From NCBI RefSeq assembly GCF_019047785.1, contig NZ_CP077290.1, positions 806,001-870,000 of the forward strand: a stretch of DNA of 64,000 nt, in the 5' to 3' direction. The stretch comes from Enterobacter cancerogenus. Its GTDB lineage: Bacteria; Pseudomonadota; Gammaproteobacteria; Enterobacterales; Enterobacteriaceae. Position 1 is the first letter of the stretch. Each line of letters begins with the position of its first letter. The position numbers were made by a program, and so were the translations under genes. The notes below the pieces were generated by a model that ran no database searches, was not told the DNA's origin, and worked only from the letters and a program-made list of their open reading frames with translations. Below, piece by piece: positions 52,580-62,368 of the stretch.

Positions 52580-53140
52580 ATGAAGAAAATTGTTATTGCC
52601 GCTGCGTTGATTGTCAGTGGTCTGCTGGTAGGCTGCAATCAGCTTACCCAATACACCGTCAGTGAGCAGGAAATCAATCAGGCGCTGGAAAAACATAACA
52701 ACTTCTCCAAAGACATTGGTGTGCCGGGCCTCGCCGATGCACACATCGTCCTCAGCAATCTCGTCAGCCAGATCGGACGTGAAGAGCCGAATAAAGTCAC
52801 CCTTTCCGGGGACGCTAATCTGGACATGACCTCCCTCTTTGGTAATCAGAAAGCCAATATCAAACTCAAACTGAAGGCGCTGCCGGTCTTTAATAAAGAG
52901 AAAGGGGCGATTTTCCTCCAGGAGATGGAAGTGGTCGATGCGGTTGTCTCACCGGATAAGATGAAGCCGGTGCTGCAGACGCTCATGCCGTATCTGAATC
53001 AGTCGCTGCGCAACTACTTCAACCAGCAGCCGGCCTACGTTCTCAGCGAGGACAAGAGCAAGGGCGAGTCGCTTGCTAAAAAGTATGCCAAGGGCATTGA
53101 GGTAAAACCCGGCGAAATTATTATTCCTTTCACCGATTAA
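52580..53140 (+). CDS. yceB: Lipoprotein YceB (DUF1439)
   Basis: The 186-residue product has the lipobox LLVGC after a short signal (MKKIVIAAALIVSG). The DUF1439 body (QYTVSEQEINQALEKHNNFSKDIGVPGLADAHIVL) suggests a tubular lipid-binding (TULIP-like) fold as in related proteins, which is inference. It is an envelope lipoprotein of unknown function. GAGGAAC precedes the ATG; the frame is open upstream but not family-like. A strong terminator follows. Confidence 0.93.
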   Translation: MKKIVIAAALIVSGLLVGCNQLTQYTVSEQEINQALEKHNNFSKDIGVPGLADAHIVLSNLVSQIGREEPNKVTLSGDANLDMTSLFGNQKANIKLKLKALPVFNKEKGAIFLQEMEVVDAVVSPDKMKPVLQTLMPYLNQSLRNYFNQQPAYVLSEDKSKGESLAKKYAKGIEVKPGEIIIPFTD

Positions 53141-53144
53141 CATC

Positions 53145-53170
53145 AGGGCGCTCAGGCGCCCTTTTTTTTA
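53145..53170 (+). terminator. Terminator after yceB
   Basis: GGGCGC pairs with GCGCCC around TCAG, followed by eight T. Confidence 0.93.
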
Positions 53171-53185
53171 CGGAAAAGTGTGCAA

Positions 53186-53201
53186 ACGAAAACGTTTCCG
53201 C
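53186..53201. promoter_or_regulatory. PurR operator of pyrC
   Basis: ACGAAAACGTTTCCGC matches the PurR consensus ACGCAAACGTTTTCGT at 13 of 16 positions with the central ACGT intact. It lies just before the -10-like TTATGA (53202-53207), the place used for purine repression of pyrC in E. coli. Confidence 0.8.
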
Positions 53202-53210
53202 TTATGATTT

Positions 53211-53264
53211 GTGTCCGGCAAAAACAGCCCTCTTATGACTGATTCTTTTCAAGCCGGAGCTTCC
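53211..53264 (+). promoter_or_regulatory. pyrC leader with SD-sequestering hairpin
   Basis: TCCGGC at 53214-53219 can pair with GCCGGA at 53253-53258, which includes the Shine-Dalgarno GGAG (53256-53259). In E. coli a pyrimidine-dependent shift in transcription start decides whether the 5' arm is long enough to form this hairpin; the sequence keeps the elements needed. Confidence 0.7.
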
Positions 53265-54311
53265 ATGACTGCACAATCCCAGGTTCTTAAAATCCGCCGC
53301 CCTGACGACTGGCATATCCATCTGCGTGATGGCGATATGCTCAAAACCGTCGTGCCGTATACCAGCGAAATTTATGGCCGCGCGATTGTCATGCCAAACC
53401 TGGTTCCGCCCGTTACCACCGTCGATGCAGCCATCGCCTATCGCCAGCGCATTCTGGATGCGGTCCCGGCAGGACATGATTTCACGCCATTAATGACCTG
53501 CTATCTTACGGATTCTCTCGATCCGAACGAAGTGGAGCGCGGGTTTAACGAAGGGGTGTTCACGGCCGCTAAACTTTACCCGGCGAATGCCACTACCAAC
53601 TCCAGCCACGGCGTGACCAGCATTGATGCCATCATGCCGGTGCTGGAACGCATGCAGAAGCTGGGCATGCCGCTGCTGGTGCACGGTGAAGTGACCCATG
53701 CGGATATCGATATTTTCGACCGCGAAGCCCGGTTTATCGAGACGGTGATGGAGCCGCTGCGCCAGCGCCTGCCCGCGCTGAAAGTGGTGTTTGAGCATAT
53801 CACCACCAAAGATGCGGCAGAGTATGTCCGTGACGGCAATGAGCTGATTGCCGCCACCATCACGCCTCAGCATCTGATGTTCAACCGCAACCACATGCTG
53901 GTCGGTGGCGTACGCCCTCATCTCTATTGCCTGCCGATCCTCAAGCGCAACATCCACCAGCAGGCGCTGCGTGAGCTGGTTGCCAGCGGGTTCTCCCGCG
54001 CATTCCTCGGCACCGACTCCGCGCCGCATGCCCGCCACCGTAAAGAGGCAAGCTGCGGCTGCGCAGGCTGTTTTAACGCCCCTACCGCCCTGGCGAGCTA
54101 TGCCACCGTATTCGAAGAGATGAATGCCCTTGAGCATTTCGAGGCGTTCTGCTCCCTGAACGGCCCCCGTTTCTACGGCCTGCCGGTCAATGAGACCTTA
54201 ATTGAGCTGGAACGCAAAGCGAGCCAGGTAGAAGAGGCGATCGCGCTTACGGATGACACGCTGATCCCGTTCCTCGCGGGTGAAACCGTGCAGTGGACCG
54301 TCAAACGCTAA
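53265..54311 (+). CDS. pyrC: Dihydroorotase PyrC
   Basis: PyrC closes carbamoyl-aspartate to dihydroorotate in pyrimidine synthesis. From [10 protein letters not shown] the product has 348 residues, the E. coli length. The binuclear zinc ligands are visible: DWHIHLRDG, the carboxylated Lys in [30 protein letters not shown] and the Asp in LGTDSAPH. The start follows a leader that hides its own GGAG. Regulation by PurR and by pyrimidine-sensitive start-site choice is inferred from the leader. Confidence 0.98.
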   Translation: MTAQSQVLKIRRPDDWHIHLRDGDMLKTVVPYTSEIYGRAIVMPNLVPPVTTVDAAIAYRQRILDAVPAGHDFTPLMTCYLTDSLDPNEVERGFNEGVFTAAKLYPANATTNSSHGVTSIDAIMPVLERMQKLGMPLLVHGEVTHADIDIFDREARFIETVMEPLRQRLPALKVVFEHITTKDAAEYVRDGNELIAATITPQHLMFNRNHMLVGGVRPHLYCLPILKRNIHQQALRELVASGFSRAFLGTDSAPHARHRKEASCGCAGCFNAPTALASYATVFEEMNALEHFEAFCSLNGPRFYGLPVNETLIELERKASQVEEAIALTDDTLIPFLAGETVQWTVKR

Positions 54312-54346
54312 AAAACCCCGCCCCCGTGTTGTCAAAACACTAATAT

Positions 54347-54366
54347 ACCTGTATAAATGCACAGTA
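54347..54366. promoter_or_regulatory. LexA box of dinI
   Basis: CTGTATAAATGCACAG has the invariant CTG-N10-CAG and an AT-rich centre; it lies 20 bp before dinI. Confidence 0.9.
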
Positions 54367-54385
54367 TATTACACAGGGGGCATTT

Positions 54386-54631
54386 ATGCGTATTGAAGTC
54401 ACCATTGCCAAAACTACCGTTCTGCCTGCCGGCGCGCTTGATGCACTGGCAGGCGAGCTATCCCGCCGTATTGACGAAAATTTTCCTGATAATGAGAATC
54501 CCGTAACGGTGCGTTATGCGACCGCGAACAACCTGTCGGTTATCGGTGGCGCTAAAGAAGATAAAGAGCGTATCAGTGAAATTTTGCAGGAAACCTGGGA
54601 AAGCGCTGACGACTGGTTTATCACCGATTAA
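54386..54631 (+). CDS. dinI: DNA damage-inducible protein DinI, RecA modulator
   Basis: DinI stabilises RecA filaments while limiting UmuD cleavage, shaping the SOS response. The 81-residue protein has the family start MRIEVTIAKTTVLPAGALDALAGELSRRI and the acidic C-terminal helix (EDKERISEILQETWESADDWF). The LexA box overlaps its promoter. Confidence 0.96.
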   Translation: MRIEVTIAKTTVLPAGALDALAGELSRRIDENFPDNENPVTVRYATANNLSVIGGAKEDKERISEILQETWESADDWFITD

Positions 54632-54657
54632 CACTTGCTCCCTCATTGTGTTTTTTT

Positions 54658-54680
54658 GCCGGGTCGCCCCGGCTTTTTTT
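54658..54680 (+). terminator. Terminator after dinI
   Basis: GCCGGG pairs with CCCGGC around a 4-nt loop, followed by TTTTTTT. Confidence 0.88.
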
Positions 54681-54824
54681 CATCTCAATTATGTTTAGTT
54701 CAGATTATTTCAGCATCTTCTTAAAAAATCGTGAACAAGATGGCGTTTTATTGCTCGAACAATCCTAAAATGCAGAAAAATGTGTTGCTACCTATTTATT
54801 TTTCCCATAAGAACCCTTATCTAT

Positions 54825-54833
54825 TGATATACT
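54825..54833 (+). promoter_or_regulatory. Putative extended -10 promoter of bssS
   Basis: TGATATACT is an extended -10 (TGn + TATACT), with no good -35 at 17 bp. It predicts a leader of about 65 nt ending in the strong AGGGGG site before bssS. Confidence 0.45.
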
Positions 54834-54905
54834 GAAGATGCTTTCAGAAAAACATGCATTGAACCTCAAAGCCGTTGTCTTCTAACACGCATTTAGGGGG
54901 TTATA

Positions 54906-55160
54906 ATGGAAAAGAATAGTGAAGTCATCCAGACCCATCCGCTTGTCGGCTGGGATATCAGCACCGTAGACAGCTACGACGCGCTGATGCTGCGTTTGCA
55001 CTACCAGACCCCAAGTCAACTCAACCGTGAAGAAGCGGAAGTTGGACAGACGCTGTGGCTTACAACAGACGTCGCCCGTCAGTTTATTTCTATTTTAGAG
55101 GCAGGTATTGCCAAAATAGAATCTGGCGACTACCAGGAAAATGAGTATAAACGACATTAA
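54906..55160 (+). CDS. bssS: Biofilm regulator BssS (YceP)
   Basis: BssS is a small cytoplasmic protein reported to affect biofilm formation through indole and AI-2 signalling. The 84-residue product (MEKNSEVIQTHPLVGWDISTVDSYDALMLRLHYQ) is nearly identical to E. coli YceP. AGGGGG lies 6 nt before the ATG. How it acts is unknown. Confidence 0.95.
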   Translation: MEKNSEVIQTHPLVGWDISTVDSYDALMLRLHYQTPSQLNREEAEVGQTLWLTTDVARQFISILEAGIAKIESGDYQENEYKRH

Positions 55161-55184
55161 TTTTATGCCCACTTTTCACTCAAC

Positions 55185-55208
55185 AGGCACCCTCGGGGTG
55201 CCTTATTT
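55185..55208 (+). terminator. Terminator after bssS
   Basis: AGGCACCC pairs with GGGTGCCT around TCG, followed by TATTTATTT. Confidence 0.75.
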
Positions 55209-55276
55209 ATTTCTCCCTTGTATAACCTGCCGATGTTAATTACTCTGCTAACAAAGCGTTAGTTAACGGGATGACC

Positions 55277-56395
55277 ATGAAATACGACCTGATCATTATT
55301 GGTAGCGGCTCCGTTGGATCGGCCGCAGGTTATTACGCCACGCAGGCAGGCCTGAAGGTGCTGATGATTGATGCCCACCTTCCCCCGCATTCAGAAGGTA
55401 GCCATCATGGCGATACCCGCCTTATCCGTCATGCCTACGGCGAAGGCGAGCGCTATGTGCCGCTGGTTCTGCGTGCCCAGACGCTGTGGGACGAACTGGC
55501 GAAGCAGACGGAAGAGCGCATTTTTGAGCGCACCGGCGTCGTGAACCTGGGCCCGGCCCACTCTGCGTTTCTCGCCTCGGTGGAACAGAGCGCGAAAGCC
55601 TTTAACCTTGAGGTTGAGCGTCTGGATGCGCAGGGCGTGATGAGCCGCTGGCCGGAAATCACCGTGCCGGATGACTATATCGGGCTTTATGAAGCGCACT
55701 CCGGCGTCCTGCATTGTGAAACCGCCATCAAGACCTGGATCGACCTGGCCGCAAAAGCAGGCTGTGGGCAACTGTTTAACTGCCCGGTAACCGGTATTGC
55801 CCATCATGCTGATGGCGTGACCGTGACGACACCTGAAGGCGACTACGACGGCGCGCGCCTGCTTGTCAGCGCAGGGACGTGGGTGACCAAACTGCTGCCG
55901 GACCTGCCCATTCAGCCGGTGCGTAAAGTCTTCTCATGGTTCCAGTCCGATGGTCGCTACAGCAGCCAGAATAAATTCCCGGCGTTTACCGGCGAATTGC
56001 CTAACGGCGACCAGTTTTACGGCTTCCCTTCTGAGAAGGACGCGCTGAAAATCGGCAAGCATAACGGCGGGCAGACCATCGCCTCACCGGATGAGCGCAA
56101 ACCTTTTGGCGCTTACCCGCAGGATGGCTCAGAAGCCTTTATGTTCCTGCGCAATATTCTGCCGGGTGTCGGTGGCTTGCTTTACGGCGCAGCCTGCACT
56201 TACGACAACACGCCGGATGAAGATTTCATCATCGATCGCCTGCCGGGCCATGACAATACCTTGCTTATCACCGGCCTGAGCGGGCATGGCTTTAAGTTTG
56301 CCTCTGTCCTCGGTGAAATTGCTGCCCAGTTTGCCCAGGGTATTACGCCGCAGTTTGATCTCACTCCCTTCTCGCTCGCCCGTTTTGACCGATAA
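55277..56395 (+). CDS. solA: N-methyl-L-tryptophan oxidase SolA
   Basis: SolA is a monomeric sarcosine-oxidase-type flavoenzyme that demethylates N-methyltryptophan and gives H2O2. The start [11 protein letters not shown] gives 372 residues, the E. coli length; an ATG two codons upstream is further from family practice. The FAD motif [10 protein letters not shown] lies at the N-terminus, [16 protein letters not shown] and [14 protein letters not shown] blocks follow, and the covalent-flavin cysteine is in [16 protein letters not shown] (about residue 308). Confidence 0.95.
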   Translation: MKYDLIIIGSGSVGSAAGYYATQAGLKVLMIDAHLPPHSEGSHHGDTRLIRHAYGEGERYVPLVLRAQTLWDELAKQTEERIFERTGVVNLGPAHSAFLASVEQSAKAFNLEVERLDAQGVMSRWPEITVPDDYIGLYEAHSGVLHCETAIKTWIDLAAKAGCGQLFNCPVTGIAHHADGVTVTTPEGDYDGARLLVSAGTWVTKLLPDLPIQPVRKVFSWFQSDGRYSSQNKFPAFTGELPNGDQFYGFPSEKDALKIGKHNGGQTIASPDERKPFGAYPQDGSEAFMFLRNILPGVGGLLYGAACTYDNTPDEDFIIDRLPGHDNTLLITGLSGHGFKFASVLGEIAAQFAQGITPQFDLTPFSLARFDR

Positions 56396-56451
56396 TATCC
56401 CGCAGGCTCCGGATGTCCGGGGCCTGTGACTTTGCTTACTCGCGGGGAATG

Positions 56452-56565
56452 ATGCGCAGGATCGTTAGCTATCTTATTAATAATATCCGTGAGCATTTCA
56501 TGCTCTATATCCTGCTGTGGTCGCTGCTGGCGCTGATCGATTTTATTTATGTGATGTTTTACTGA
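56452..56565 (+). CDS. yceO: Small membrane protein YceO
   Basis: A 37-codon frame reads [16 protein letters not shown] and then a hydrophobic helix ([20 protein letters not shown]) to a TGA. E. coli has a similar very small protein, yceO, at this place. GGGGAAT lies just upstream, and an in-frame ATG one codon earlier (56449) is equally possible. The product is probably a single-pass inner-membrane protein; function unknown. Confidence 0.75.
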   Translation: MRRIVSYLINNIREHFMLYILLWSLLALIDFIYVMFY

Positions 56566-56792
56566 ACGCACCGGCTTACAAATATTGACATTACTTTAGG
56601 TTAATTGAGTTAATCTACTCTTCCCAAATATTCCCCATAAAATATTGAACGAAGCCACTGAAATACATTCACAGAAGATATTCAAATTACCTGAAATAAA
56701 TTAAATAAATATCATTATCTCATTTTTTAAGTTGCATTATCTTTTCCAGCCGTTCATTTTTATTGTTCAAATTATTCAGAATGGTAATTTTC

Positions 56793-57359
56793 ATGCAATT
56801 GCGTAACTCCCCCCAACGCTACGGAATGATATCCATGCTCTTACACTGGATATTCGCTCTGGCGGTGTATGCCATGTTCGGGCTGGGTCTCTGGATGGTC
56901 ACGTTAAGCTATTATGACGGATGGTATCACCAGGCGCCTGAATTGCATAAAAGCATTGGCGTGCTGCTGATGATGGGATTGGTGGTTCGGATTATCTGGC
57001 GACATATCTCCCCGCCACCACCGGCACCCGACAGCCACAGCAAATTCACACGACTGAGCGCAACCGCCGCGCACATTACGCTCTACGCCCTGCTGCTGGC
57101 CATTTTGATTAGCGGCTATTTAATTTCCACGGCAGATGGCAAACCCATCAGCGTGTTTGGCCTGTTTGACGTCCCGGCTACCCTGGCCGATGCGGGTTCA
57201 CAGGCAGATATCGCAGGCATTATTCATCTGTGGCTGGCGTGGAGCGTGGTTATTCTGTCCGTCCTGCATGGGCTTGCTGCCCTTAAACACCATTTCATCG
57301 ATAAAGACGACACGCTTAAGCGCATGCTTGGCCGATCGTCAGTTGACTCTGGAGCATAA
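56793..57359 (+). CDS. yceJ: Cytochrome b561 homologue YceJ
   Basis: YceJ is a four-helix membrane di-heme b-type cytochrome of the CybB family, likely moving electrons in the inner membrane. The start [11 protein letters not shown] gives 188 residues as in E. coli; other in-frame starts lie at 56763 and 56781. Heme-ligand histidines are in [31 protein letters not shown] and [16 protein letters not shown]. It is followed 1 bp later by yceI, a conserved pair. Confidence 0.92.
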   Translation: MQLRNSPQRYGMISMLLHWIFALAVYAMFGLGLWMVTLSYYDGWYHQAPELHKSIGVLLMMGLVVRIIWRHISPPPPAPDSHSKFTRLSATAAHITLYALLLAILISGYLISTADGKPISVFGLFDVPATLADAGSQADIAGIIHLWLAWSVVILSVLHGLAALKHHFIDKDDTLKRMLGRSSVDSGA

Positions 57360-57360
57360 A

Positions 57361-57939
57361 ATGAAAAAACGCCTGCTGGGTATCGCATTAGGTTCCCTGT
57401 TATTCACCACGGGTTCCGCCGTGGCCGCTGATTACAAAATTGATAAAGAAGGCCAGCACGCCTTCGTCAATTTCCGCATTCAGCACCTGGGTTATAGCTG
57501 GCTGTACGGCAGCTTTAATGATTTCGACGGTACCTTTACCTTTGACGAGAAAAACCCGGCCTCTGATAAAGTGAACGTGACCATTAATACCAACAGCGTC
57601 GATACCAACCACGCGGAACGTGATAAACACCTGCGCAGCGCGGAGTTTTTGAACGTCTCGAAATTCCCGCAGGCAACATTCGCGTCGACTGAAGTGAAAA
57701 AGGATGGCGACAAGCTGGATATTACCGGCAACCTTACTCTCAATGGCGTGACCAAACCGGTAACCCTTGATGCGAAATTAATCGGCCAGGGTGACGATCC
57801 CTGGGGTGGTAAACGCGCTGGTTTTGAAGCGACCGGTAAAATTCGTTTGAAAGATTTTAATATCACGACGGATTTAGGCCCGGCGTCTCAGGACGTGGAC
57901 CTGATTATTTCTGTGGAAGGCGTTCAGCAGAAGTCGTAA
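57361..57939 (+). CDS. yceI: Periplasmic YceI-family lipid-binding protein
   Basis: YceI is a periplasmic lipocalin-like protein that binds polyprenoids such as ubiquinone-type lipids in relatives, and is base- or osmotic-induced in E. coli. A signal peptide ends GSAVAA; the 192-residue product has the YceI pattern ([25 protein letters not shown] ... [41 protein letters not shown]). Its ATG follows the yceJ stop by one base, with GGAG inside the end of yceJ. The close coupling to a cytochrome b561 suggests the pair handles a quinone. Confidence 0.94.
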   Translation: MKKRLLGIALGSLLFTTGSAVAADYKIDKEGQHAFVNFRIQHLGYSWLYGSFNDFDGTFTFDEKNPASDKVNVTINTNSVDTNHAERDKHLRSAEFLNVSKFPQATFASTEVKKDGDKLDITGNLTLNGVTKPVTLDAKLIGQGDDPWGGKRAGFEATGKIRLKDFNITTDLGPASQDVDLIISVEGVQQKS

Positions 57940-57944
57940 TAATG

Positions 57945-57975
57945 ACGCCCGGCAGGCTCTCGCTATGCCGGGCGT
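57945..57975. terminator. Bidirectional hairpin between yceI and trhO
   Basis: ACGCCCGGCA and TGCCGGGCGT form a perfect 10-bp stem around 11 nt in the 41-bp gap between convergent genes. Neither side has a strong U-run; it may be a REP-like remnant. Confidence 0.55.
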
Positions 57976-57980
57976 GACGA

Positions 57981-59030
57981 TTATTCAGGGTCAGGAATGC
58001 CCAGTTTGGTATTTAAACGACCGCGAGATTTATTAAAAATCTTATTGCCGTTTTCACGACCCGCGCGCAGCCGACGCTGTTCCTCTTCAGGAAGCACGCT
58101 CTCTTCACTGCACACCTCGCTGCAACAACCGTTAAACTTCTCGGCACAGGCCGGACACTGAATAAACAGCAGATGGCAGCCATCGTTTTTGCAGTTGGTG
58201 TGGGTATCGCACGGCGCACCGCACTGATGACATTGCGCGATGACATCCTCGGAGATACGCTCGCCCATGCGCTCATCAAACACGAAGTTTTTCCCGATAA
58301 AGCGTACCGGCAGCCCCTGCTCGCGGGCGCGGCGGGCATACTCGATGATGCCGCCCTCAATGTGCCAGACCTTATTAAAACCGTTGTGCTTCATCCACGC
58401 GCTGGCTTTTTCACAGCGGATCCCGCCGGTGCAGTACATCACGATTTTTTTATCTTTATGTTCCTGCATCATCTCAACGGCTTTCGGCAACTGCTCGCGG
58501 AACGTGTCGGCCGGGATCTCCATCGCGTTCTCAAAATGCCCCACTTCGTATTCGTAGTGGTTACGCATATCGATGAACACCGCATCCGGGTCGTCCAGCA
58601 TCGCATTCACTTCAGCCGCTTTGAGATAGTCGCCCACATCGCTGGCGTTGAAGCTCGGATCGTCGATCCCGTCAGCCACGATGCGTTCGCGCACCTTCAT
58701 GCGCAGCACCCAGAAGGATTTACCGTCATCGTCGAGGGCAATATTCAGGCGCAGCCCGTTCAGCGCCGGATCAAAGCCGTAAAGCAGCTCGCGAAAGGCG
58801 CTCACGTTGCTTTCCGGCACGCTAATCTGGGCATTGATCCCTTCACGCGCCAGGTAGACGCGCCCGAAAACATTCAGCGCCGTGAAGGCCTGGTAAAGGG
58901 CGTCACGGGTCGCCTGCGGATCGACGATGGTGAAGTATTTATAGAATGAGATGGTGGTACGCGGTTCGGTCTCGGCCAACATACGCGCTTTCAACATCTC
59001 ATTCGACACGCGGTTGTGTAACACTGGCAT
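57981..59030 (-). CDS. trhO: tRNA uridine(34) hydroxylase TrhO (YceA)
   Basis: TrhO makes 5-hydroxyuridine at position 34 of several tRNAs, dependent on oxygen. From [13 protein letters not shown] the product has 349 residues. An N-terminal acylphosphatase-like domain ([21 protein letters not shown]) is followed by a rhodanese domain with the active Cys in [19 protein letters not shown] Cys-rich C-terminus ([33 protein letters not shown]) probably binds metal. Six upstream codons are not used. It is divergent from lpxL. Confidence 0.95.
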   Translation of the reverse strand: MPVLHNRVSNEMLKARMLAETEPRTTISFYKYFTIVDPQATRDALYQAFTALNVFGRVYLAREGINAQISVPESNVSAFRELLYGFDPALNGLRLNIALDDDGKSFWVLRMKVRERIVADGIDDPSFNASDVGDYLKAAEVNAMLDDPDAVFIDMRNHYEYEVGHFENAMEIPADTFREQLPKAVEMMQEHKDKKIVMYCTGGIRCEKASAWMKHNGFNKVWHIEGGIIEYARRAREQGLPVRFIGKNFVFDERMGERISEDVIAQCHQCGAPCDTHTNCKNDGCHLLFIQCPACAEKFNGCCSEVCSEESVLPEEEQRRLRAGRENGNKIFNKSRGRLNTKLGIPDPE

Positions 59031-59250
59031 GGTGTACAAGTCCTGCAATCGTTAGAGAAATAAAATTCGGTCGGCATCATATAGCAAACAATAACAATTT
59101 ACATCCATACAATTTACGCTACATTTCTCCCTGTCTGATTAATCAGGCTTAACATTTGCTGCATTCGTGCGCGTTTCGATGACAGATATTTTGGCTATGC
59201 CTCAAAAAATGAGACAATGGCCACTCAGGACGTTAGAACACAGGACAGAC

Positions 59251-60177
59251 ATGACCCAGTTACCCAAATTTACTGCCGCCCTCCTACACCCCCGTTATTG
59301 GTTAACCTGGCTAGGCATTGGCTTGTTGTGGCTTATCGTACAACTTCCTTATCCTGTCATTTTCCGTTTGGGTAAAGGGCTGGGGCATCTCGCCCGGCAT
59401 CTGATGAAACGCCGCGCGCGGATCGCCTGGCGCAACCTGGAACTGTGTTTCCCGCAGATGAGCGAAGCCGAACGTCATGAGATGGTCGTGAAGAATTTCG
59501 AATCCGTCGGCATGGGCCTGATGGAGACGGGCATGGCGTGGTTCTGGTCCAATAAACGCATGGCGCGCTGGACGGAAGTGGCCGGCACCGGCATGGAGCC
59601 GGTTCATACCCTTCAGGCTAATCAGACCGGCGTGCTGCTGATCGGCATCCACTTCCTGACGCTTGAGATTGGTGCGCGGATGTTTGGCATGCAGGCCCCG
59701 GGCATTGGCGTATACCGTCCGAACGATAACCCGGTAATTGATCTGCTGCAGACCTGGGGCCGCATGCGTTCCAATAAAAGCATGATTGACCGAAAAGATC
59801 TCAAGGGCATGATCCGCGCCTTAAAAGCAGGCGAAGTGATCTGGTATGCCCCCGATCACGACTACGGTCGTCAAGCCAGTGTGTTCGTTCCCTTTTTCGC
59901 CGTTGAGCAGGCTGCAACCACCAGCGGTACCTGGATGCTGGCGCGAATGTCGAAAGCGGCAATTGTTCCGTTTGTGCCCCGCCGCAAGCCGGACGGTTCA
60001 GGCTATCAGCTGATTATGCTGGAGCCAGAAATGGCTCCCCCGCTGGACGACGCGGAAACCACCGCTCGCTGGATGAACGGCGTCGTTGAGAAGTGCATCA
60101 TGCTCGCCCCGGAGCAGTACATGTGGCTGCACCGCCGCTTTAAAACGCGCCCCGAAGGCGTACCTTCTCGCTATTAA
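59251..60177 (+). CDS. lpxL: Lauroyl-Kdo2-lipid IVA acyltransferase LpxL (HtrB)
   Basis: LpxL adds laurate to Kdo2-lipid IVA in lipid A synthesis at the inner membrane. From [17 protein letters not shown] the product has 308 residues. One N-terminal helix ([21 protein letters not shown]) precedes the catalytic HX4E ([12 protein letters not shown]). VYRPNDNP and YAPDHDYG are acyltransferase family blocks. The open frame extends 28 codons upstream, but the ATG at 59251 matches E. coli. Confidence 0.96.
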   Translation: MTQLPKFTAALLHPRYWLTWLGIGLLWLIVQLPYPVIFRLGKGLGHLARHLMKRRARIAWRNLELCFPQMSEAERHEMVVKNFESVGMGLMETGMAWFWSNKRMARWTEVAGTGMEPVHTLQANQTGVLLIGIHFLTLEIGARMFGMQAPGIGVYRPNDNPVIDLLQTWGRMRSNKSMIDRKDLKGMIRALKAGEVIWYAPDHDYGRQASVFVPFFAVEQAATTSGTWMLARMSKAAIVPFVPRRKPDGSGYQLIMLEPEMAPPLDDAETTARWMNGVVEKCIMLAPEQYMWLHRRFKTRPEGVPSRY

Positions 60178-60183
60178 TGCTGA

Positions 60184-60212
60184 TGCGGCCAGCCTGGCCG
60201 CACCTGTTTTAG
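60184..60212 (+). terminator. Terminator after lpxL
   Basis: TGCGGCC pairs with GGCCGCA around AGCCT, followed by CCTGTTTTAG; the U-run is short. Confidence 0.55.
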
Positions 60213-60317
60213 CTTTAAGCGCTCCCCGACATTGCGACAACCCTAACCCAGGCGCATAATTAGCAGGCTTATTACCCTACTGCTCACGGTGCGCTGCACC
60301 TCATCATGCGGAACGTT

Positions 60318-61547
60318 ATGTCACCCTCAGATGCCCCCATAAACTGGAAACGTAACCTCGCGGTTGCCTGGTTTGGCTGTTTTCTTACCGGTGCGGCCTT
60401 TAGCCTCGTGATGCCTTTCCTCCCCCTTTACGTTGAGCAGCTGGGCGTGACGGGCCACAGCGAGCTCAATATGTGGTCCGGGCTGGTATTCAGTATCACC
60501 TTTCTGTTCTCCGCCATTGCCTCGCCGTTCTGGGGCGGCCTCGCCGACCGTAAGGGGCGAAAAATCATGCTGCTGCGCTCCGCGCTTGGGATGGCCATCA
60601 TTATGCTGCTGATGGGGGTGGCGCAGAACGTCTGGCAGTTCCTGATATTGCGCGCCTTGCTTGGCCTGCTGGGCGGCTTTGTCCCGAATGCCAATGCGTT
60701 GATTGCCACACAGATCCCCCGCCATAAAAGCGGCTGGGCGTTAGGTACGCTGTCGACCGGCGGCGTGAGCGGCGCACTGCTGGGGCCGCTTGCGGGCGGT
60801 CTGCTGGCGGACACCTACGGCCTGCGTCCGGTATTCTTTATTACCGCCAGCGTCCTGTTCCTCTGCTTTATCGTTACGCTTGCCTGTATTCGCGAAAACT
60901 TCACCCCCGTGCCCAAAAAAGAGATGCTCCACGCCCGGGATGTGCTGGGGTCGTTAAAAAACCCCAGGCTGGTGTTGAGCCTGTTCGTCACCACCATGAT
61001 TATCCAGGTGGCAACCGGATCGATCGCCCCGATCCTCACGCTCTACGTGCGTGAACTTGCCGGAAATGTCAGTAATATCGCGTTTATCAGCGGGCTTATC
61101 GCCTCGGTACCTGGCGTGGCAGCGCTTCTGAGCGCGCCGCGGCTTGGCAAGCTGGGCGATCGGGTTGGCCCGGAGAAGATCCTGATCTGCGCCCTGGTGA
61201 TTTCTGTCCTGCTGCTGATCCCGATGTCGATGGTACAGTCCCCGTGGCAGTTGGGCGTACTGCGCTTTTTATTGGGCGCGGCGGATGGCGCATTGCTTCC
61301 CGCGGTACAAACCCTGCTGGTCTATAACTCCACCAACCAAATTTCCGGGCGGATATTCAGCTACAACCAGTCATTTCGCGATATCGGTAACGTCACCGGG
61401 CCGCTTGTCGGCGCGGGAGTCTCTGCCACTTTCGGATTCCGTACCGTCTTTATCGTGACGGCATGCGTCGTGCTGTTTAACGCCGTGTACTCGTGGTTTA
61501 GCCTGTCACGGGCGTTACGCACACCCGTGAAGAAGTCAGAAGCGTGA
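60318..61547 (+). CDS. mdtG: MFS multidrug efflux protein MdtG (YceE)
   Basis: MdtG is a 12-helix drug:H+ antiporter giving fosfomycin and deoxycholate tolerance in E. coli, under MarA/SoxS/Rob. From [18 protein letters not shown] the product has 409 residues; motif A reads [10 protein letters not shown] and motif C-like [17 protein letters not shown]. Four upstream codons are not used. I could not find a convincing marbox in the 140-bp gap. Confidence 0.95.
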   Translation: MSPSDAPINWKRNLAVAWFGCFLTGAAFSLVMPFLPLYVEQLGVTGHSELNMWSGLVFSITFLFSAIASPFWGGLADRKGRKIMLLRSALGMAIIMLLMGVAQNVWQFLILRALLGLLGGFVPNANALIATQIPRHKSGWALGTLSTGGVSGALLGPLAGGLLADTYGLRPVFFITASVLFLCFIVTLACIRENFTPVPKKEMLHARDVLGSLKNPRLVLSLFVTTMIIQVATGSIAPILTLYVRELAGNVSNIAFISGLIASVPGVAALLSAPRLGKLGDRVGPEKILICALVISVLLLIPMSMVQSPWQLGVLRFLLGAADGALLPAVQTLLVYNSTNQISGRIFSYNQSFRDIGNVTGPLVGAGVSATFGFRTVFIVTACVVLFNAVYSWFSLSRALRTPVKKSEA

Positions 61548-61633
61548 CGGCTTATTTGCGCTCTCATACTTGCAAAATCTCATATTCAGCTATTCTTTCC
61601 CTGAATACCTTATCGAAAAACAGGGAGACACCG

Positions 61634-62008
61634 ATGACCATGTACGCCACGCTGGAAGAAGCTATTGATGCCGCTCGCGAAGAGTTCCTCGCCGATAAAC
61701 CCGGCCTTGAGGAAGAAGATGCTGACGTGCAACAGCTCAACATTCAAAAATATGTGCTGCAGGACGGCGATATTATGTGGCAGGCCGAGTTCTTTGCCGA
61801 TGATGGCCAGGACGGTGAATGTTTGCCGGTGTTGAGTGGTGAAGGTGCGCAGGCTGTCTTTGACGGCGACTACGATGAAATCGAACTGCGTCAGGAGTGG
61901 CTTGAAGAGAATACGCTGCACGAATGGGATGAAGGTGAGTTTCAGCTCGAACCGCCGCTGGATACCGAAGAGGGCCAGGCCGCAGCGGATGAGTGGGACG
62001 AGCGTTAA
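61634..62008 (+). CDS. msyB: Acidic protein MsyB
   Basis: MsyB is a very acidic cytoplasmic protein found as a multicopy suppressor of secY and secA defects. The 124-residue product starts MTMYATLEEAIDAAREEF and ends DTEEGQAAADEWDER, with Asp and Glu through most of the chain. The frame is open upstream into mdtG, but the start at 61634 fits, with CAGGGAG before it. It is convergent with yceK with only 7 bp between the stops and no terminator seen. Confidence 0.94.
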   Translation: MTMYATLEEAIDAAREEFLADKPGLEEEDADVQQLNIQKYVLQDGDIMWQAEFFADDGQDGECLPVLSGEGAQAVFDGDYDEIELRQEWLEENTLHEWDEGEFQLEPPLDTEEGQAAADEWDER

Positions 62009-62015
62009 TTAACGC

Positions 62016-62243
62016 TTATTCGTACGGGCCGTGGCTGGCGTCAATGGGCAGCAGCAGCGTGTCGAAGATCAGCGAGAACGGCAGATCGAGCACCGTAAGG
62101 TAACGCCACGCTGAGTCGCGAACATCCCACTGGACGCCGGGGTAATACTGATTCCCGTGGCCCTGCCCGGGAATGGTACGGCTGATGATGCTGCCGCAGC
62201 CGCTGAGCAGCATCGCCATGACCACCACTGCGATTATTTTCAT
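62016..62243 (-). CDS. yceK: Lipoprotein YceK (DUF1375)
   Basis: The 75-residue product has the lipobox LLSGC after a short signal and the DUF1375 core (YYPGVQWDVRDSAWRYLTVLDLPFSLIFDTLLLPID). It is an outer-membrane-type lipoprotein of unknown function. It lies directly downstream of opgH on the same strand, with a terminator between them. Confidence 0.92.
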   Translation of the reverse strand: MKIIAVVVMAMLLSGCGSIISRTIPGQGHGNQYYPGVQWDVRDSAWRYLTVLDLPFSLIFDTLLLPIDASHGPYE

Positions 62244-62253
62244 GCCTTACCTC

Positions 62254-62283
62254 ATAAAAAATACCGGCGATTAAGCCGGTATT
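62254..62283 (-). terminator. Terminator between opgH and yceK
   Basis: On the minus strand AATACCGGC pairs with GCCGGTATT around 6 nt, followed by TTTTTATGAGG. The GAGG just after it also serves yceK. Confidence 0.75.
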
Positions 62284-62291
62284 TTATTTAG

Positions 62292-62320
62292 TGGGTGGCG
62301 CTTCGCTTACCCGCCCTACG
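62292..62320 (-). repeat. REP element (copy 1)
   Basis: On the minus strand GTAGGGCGGGTAAGCGAAGC followed by GCCACCC is a typical REP palindrome. Confidence 0.85.
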
Positions 62321-62327
62321 TTTATGT

Positions 62328-62358
62328 GTAGGCCCGTGCAAACGTCACGCCGCCGGGC
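62328..62358 (+). repeat. REP-like element (copy 2, inverted)
   Basis: GTAGGCCCG ... GCCGCCGGGC has REP-like arms and lies opposite to copy 1, so the two make a small BIME between opgH and yceK. Confidence 0.65.
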
Positions 62359-62368
62359 AAAGAAGCAG

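Noticed and set aside
60178..60317. A marbox before mdtG
   Set aside because: The closest match (near ATTGCGACAACCCTAAC) breaks the conserved GCAC, so I did not list it.
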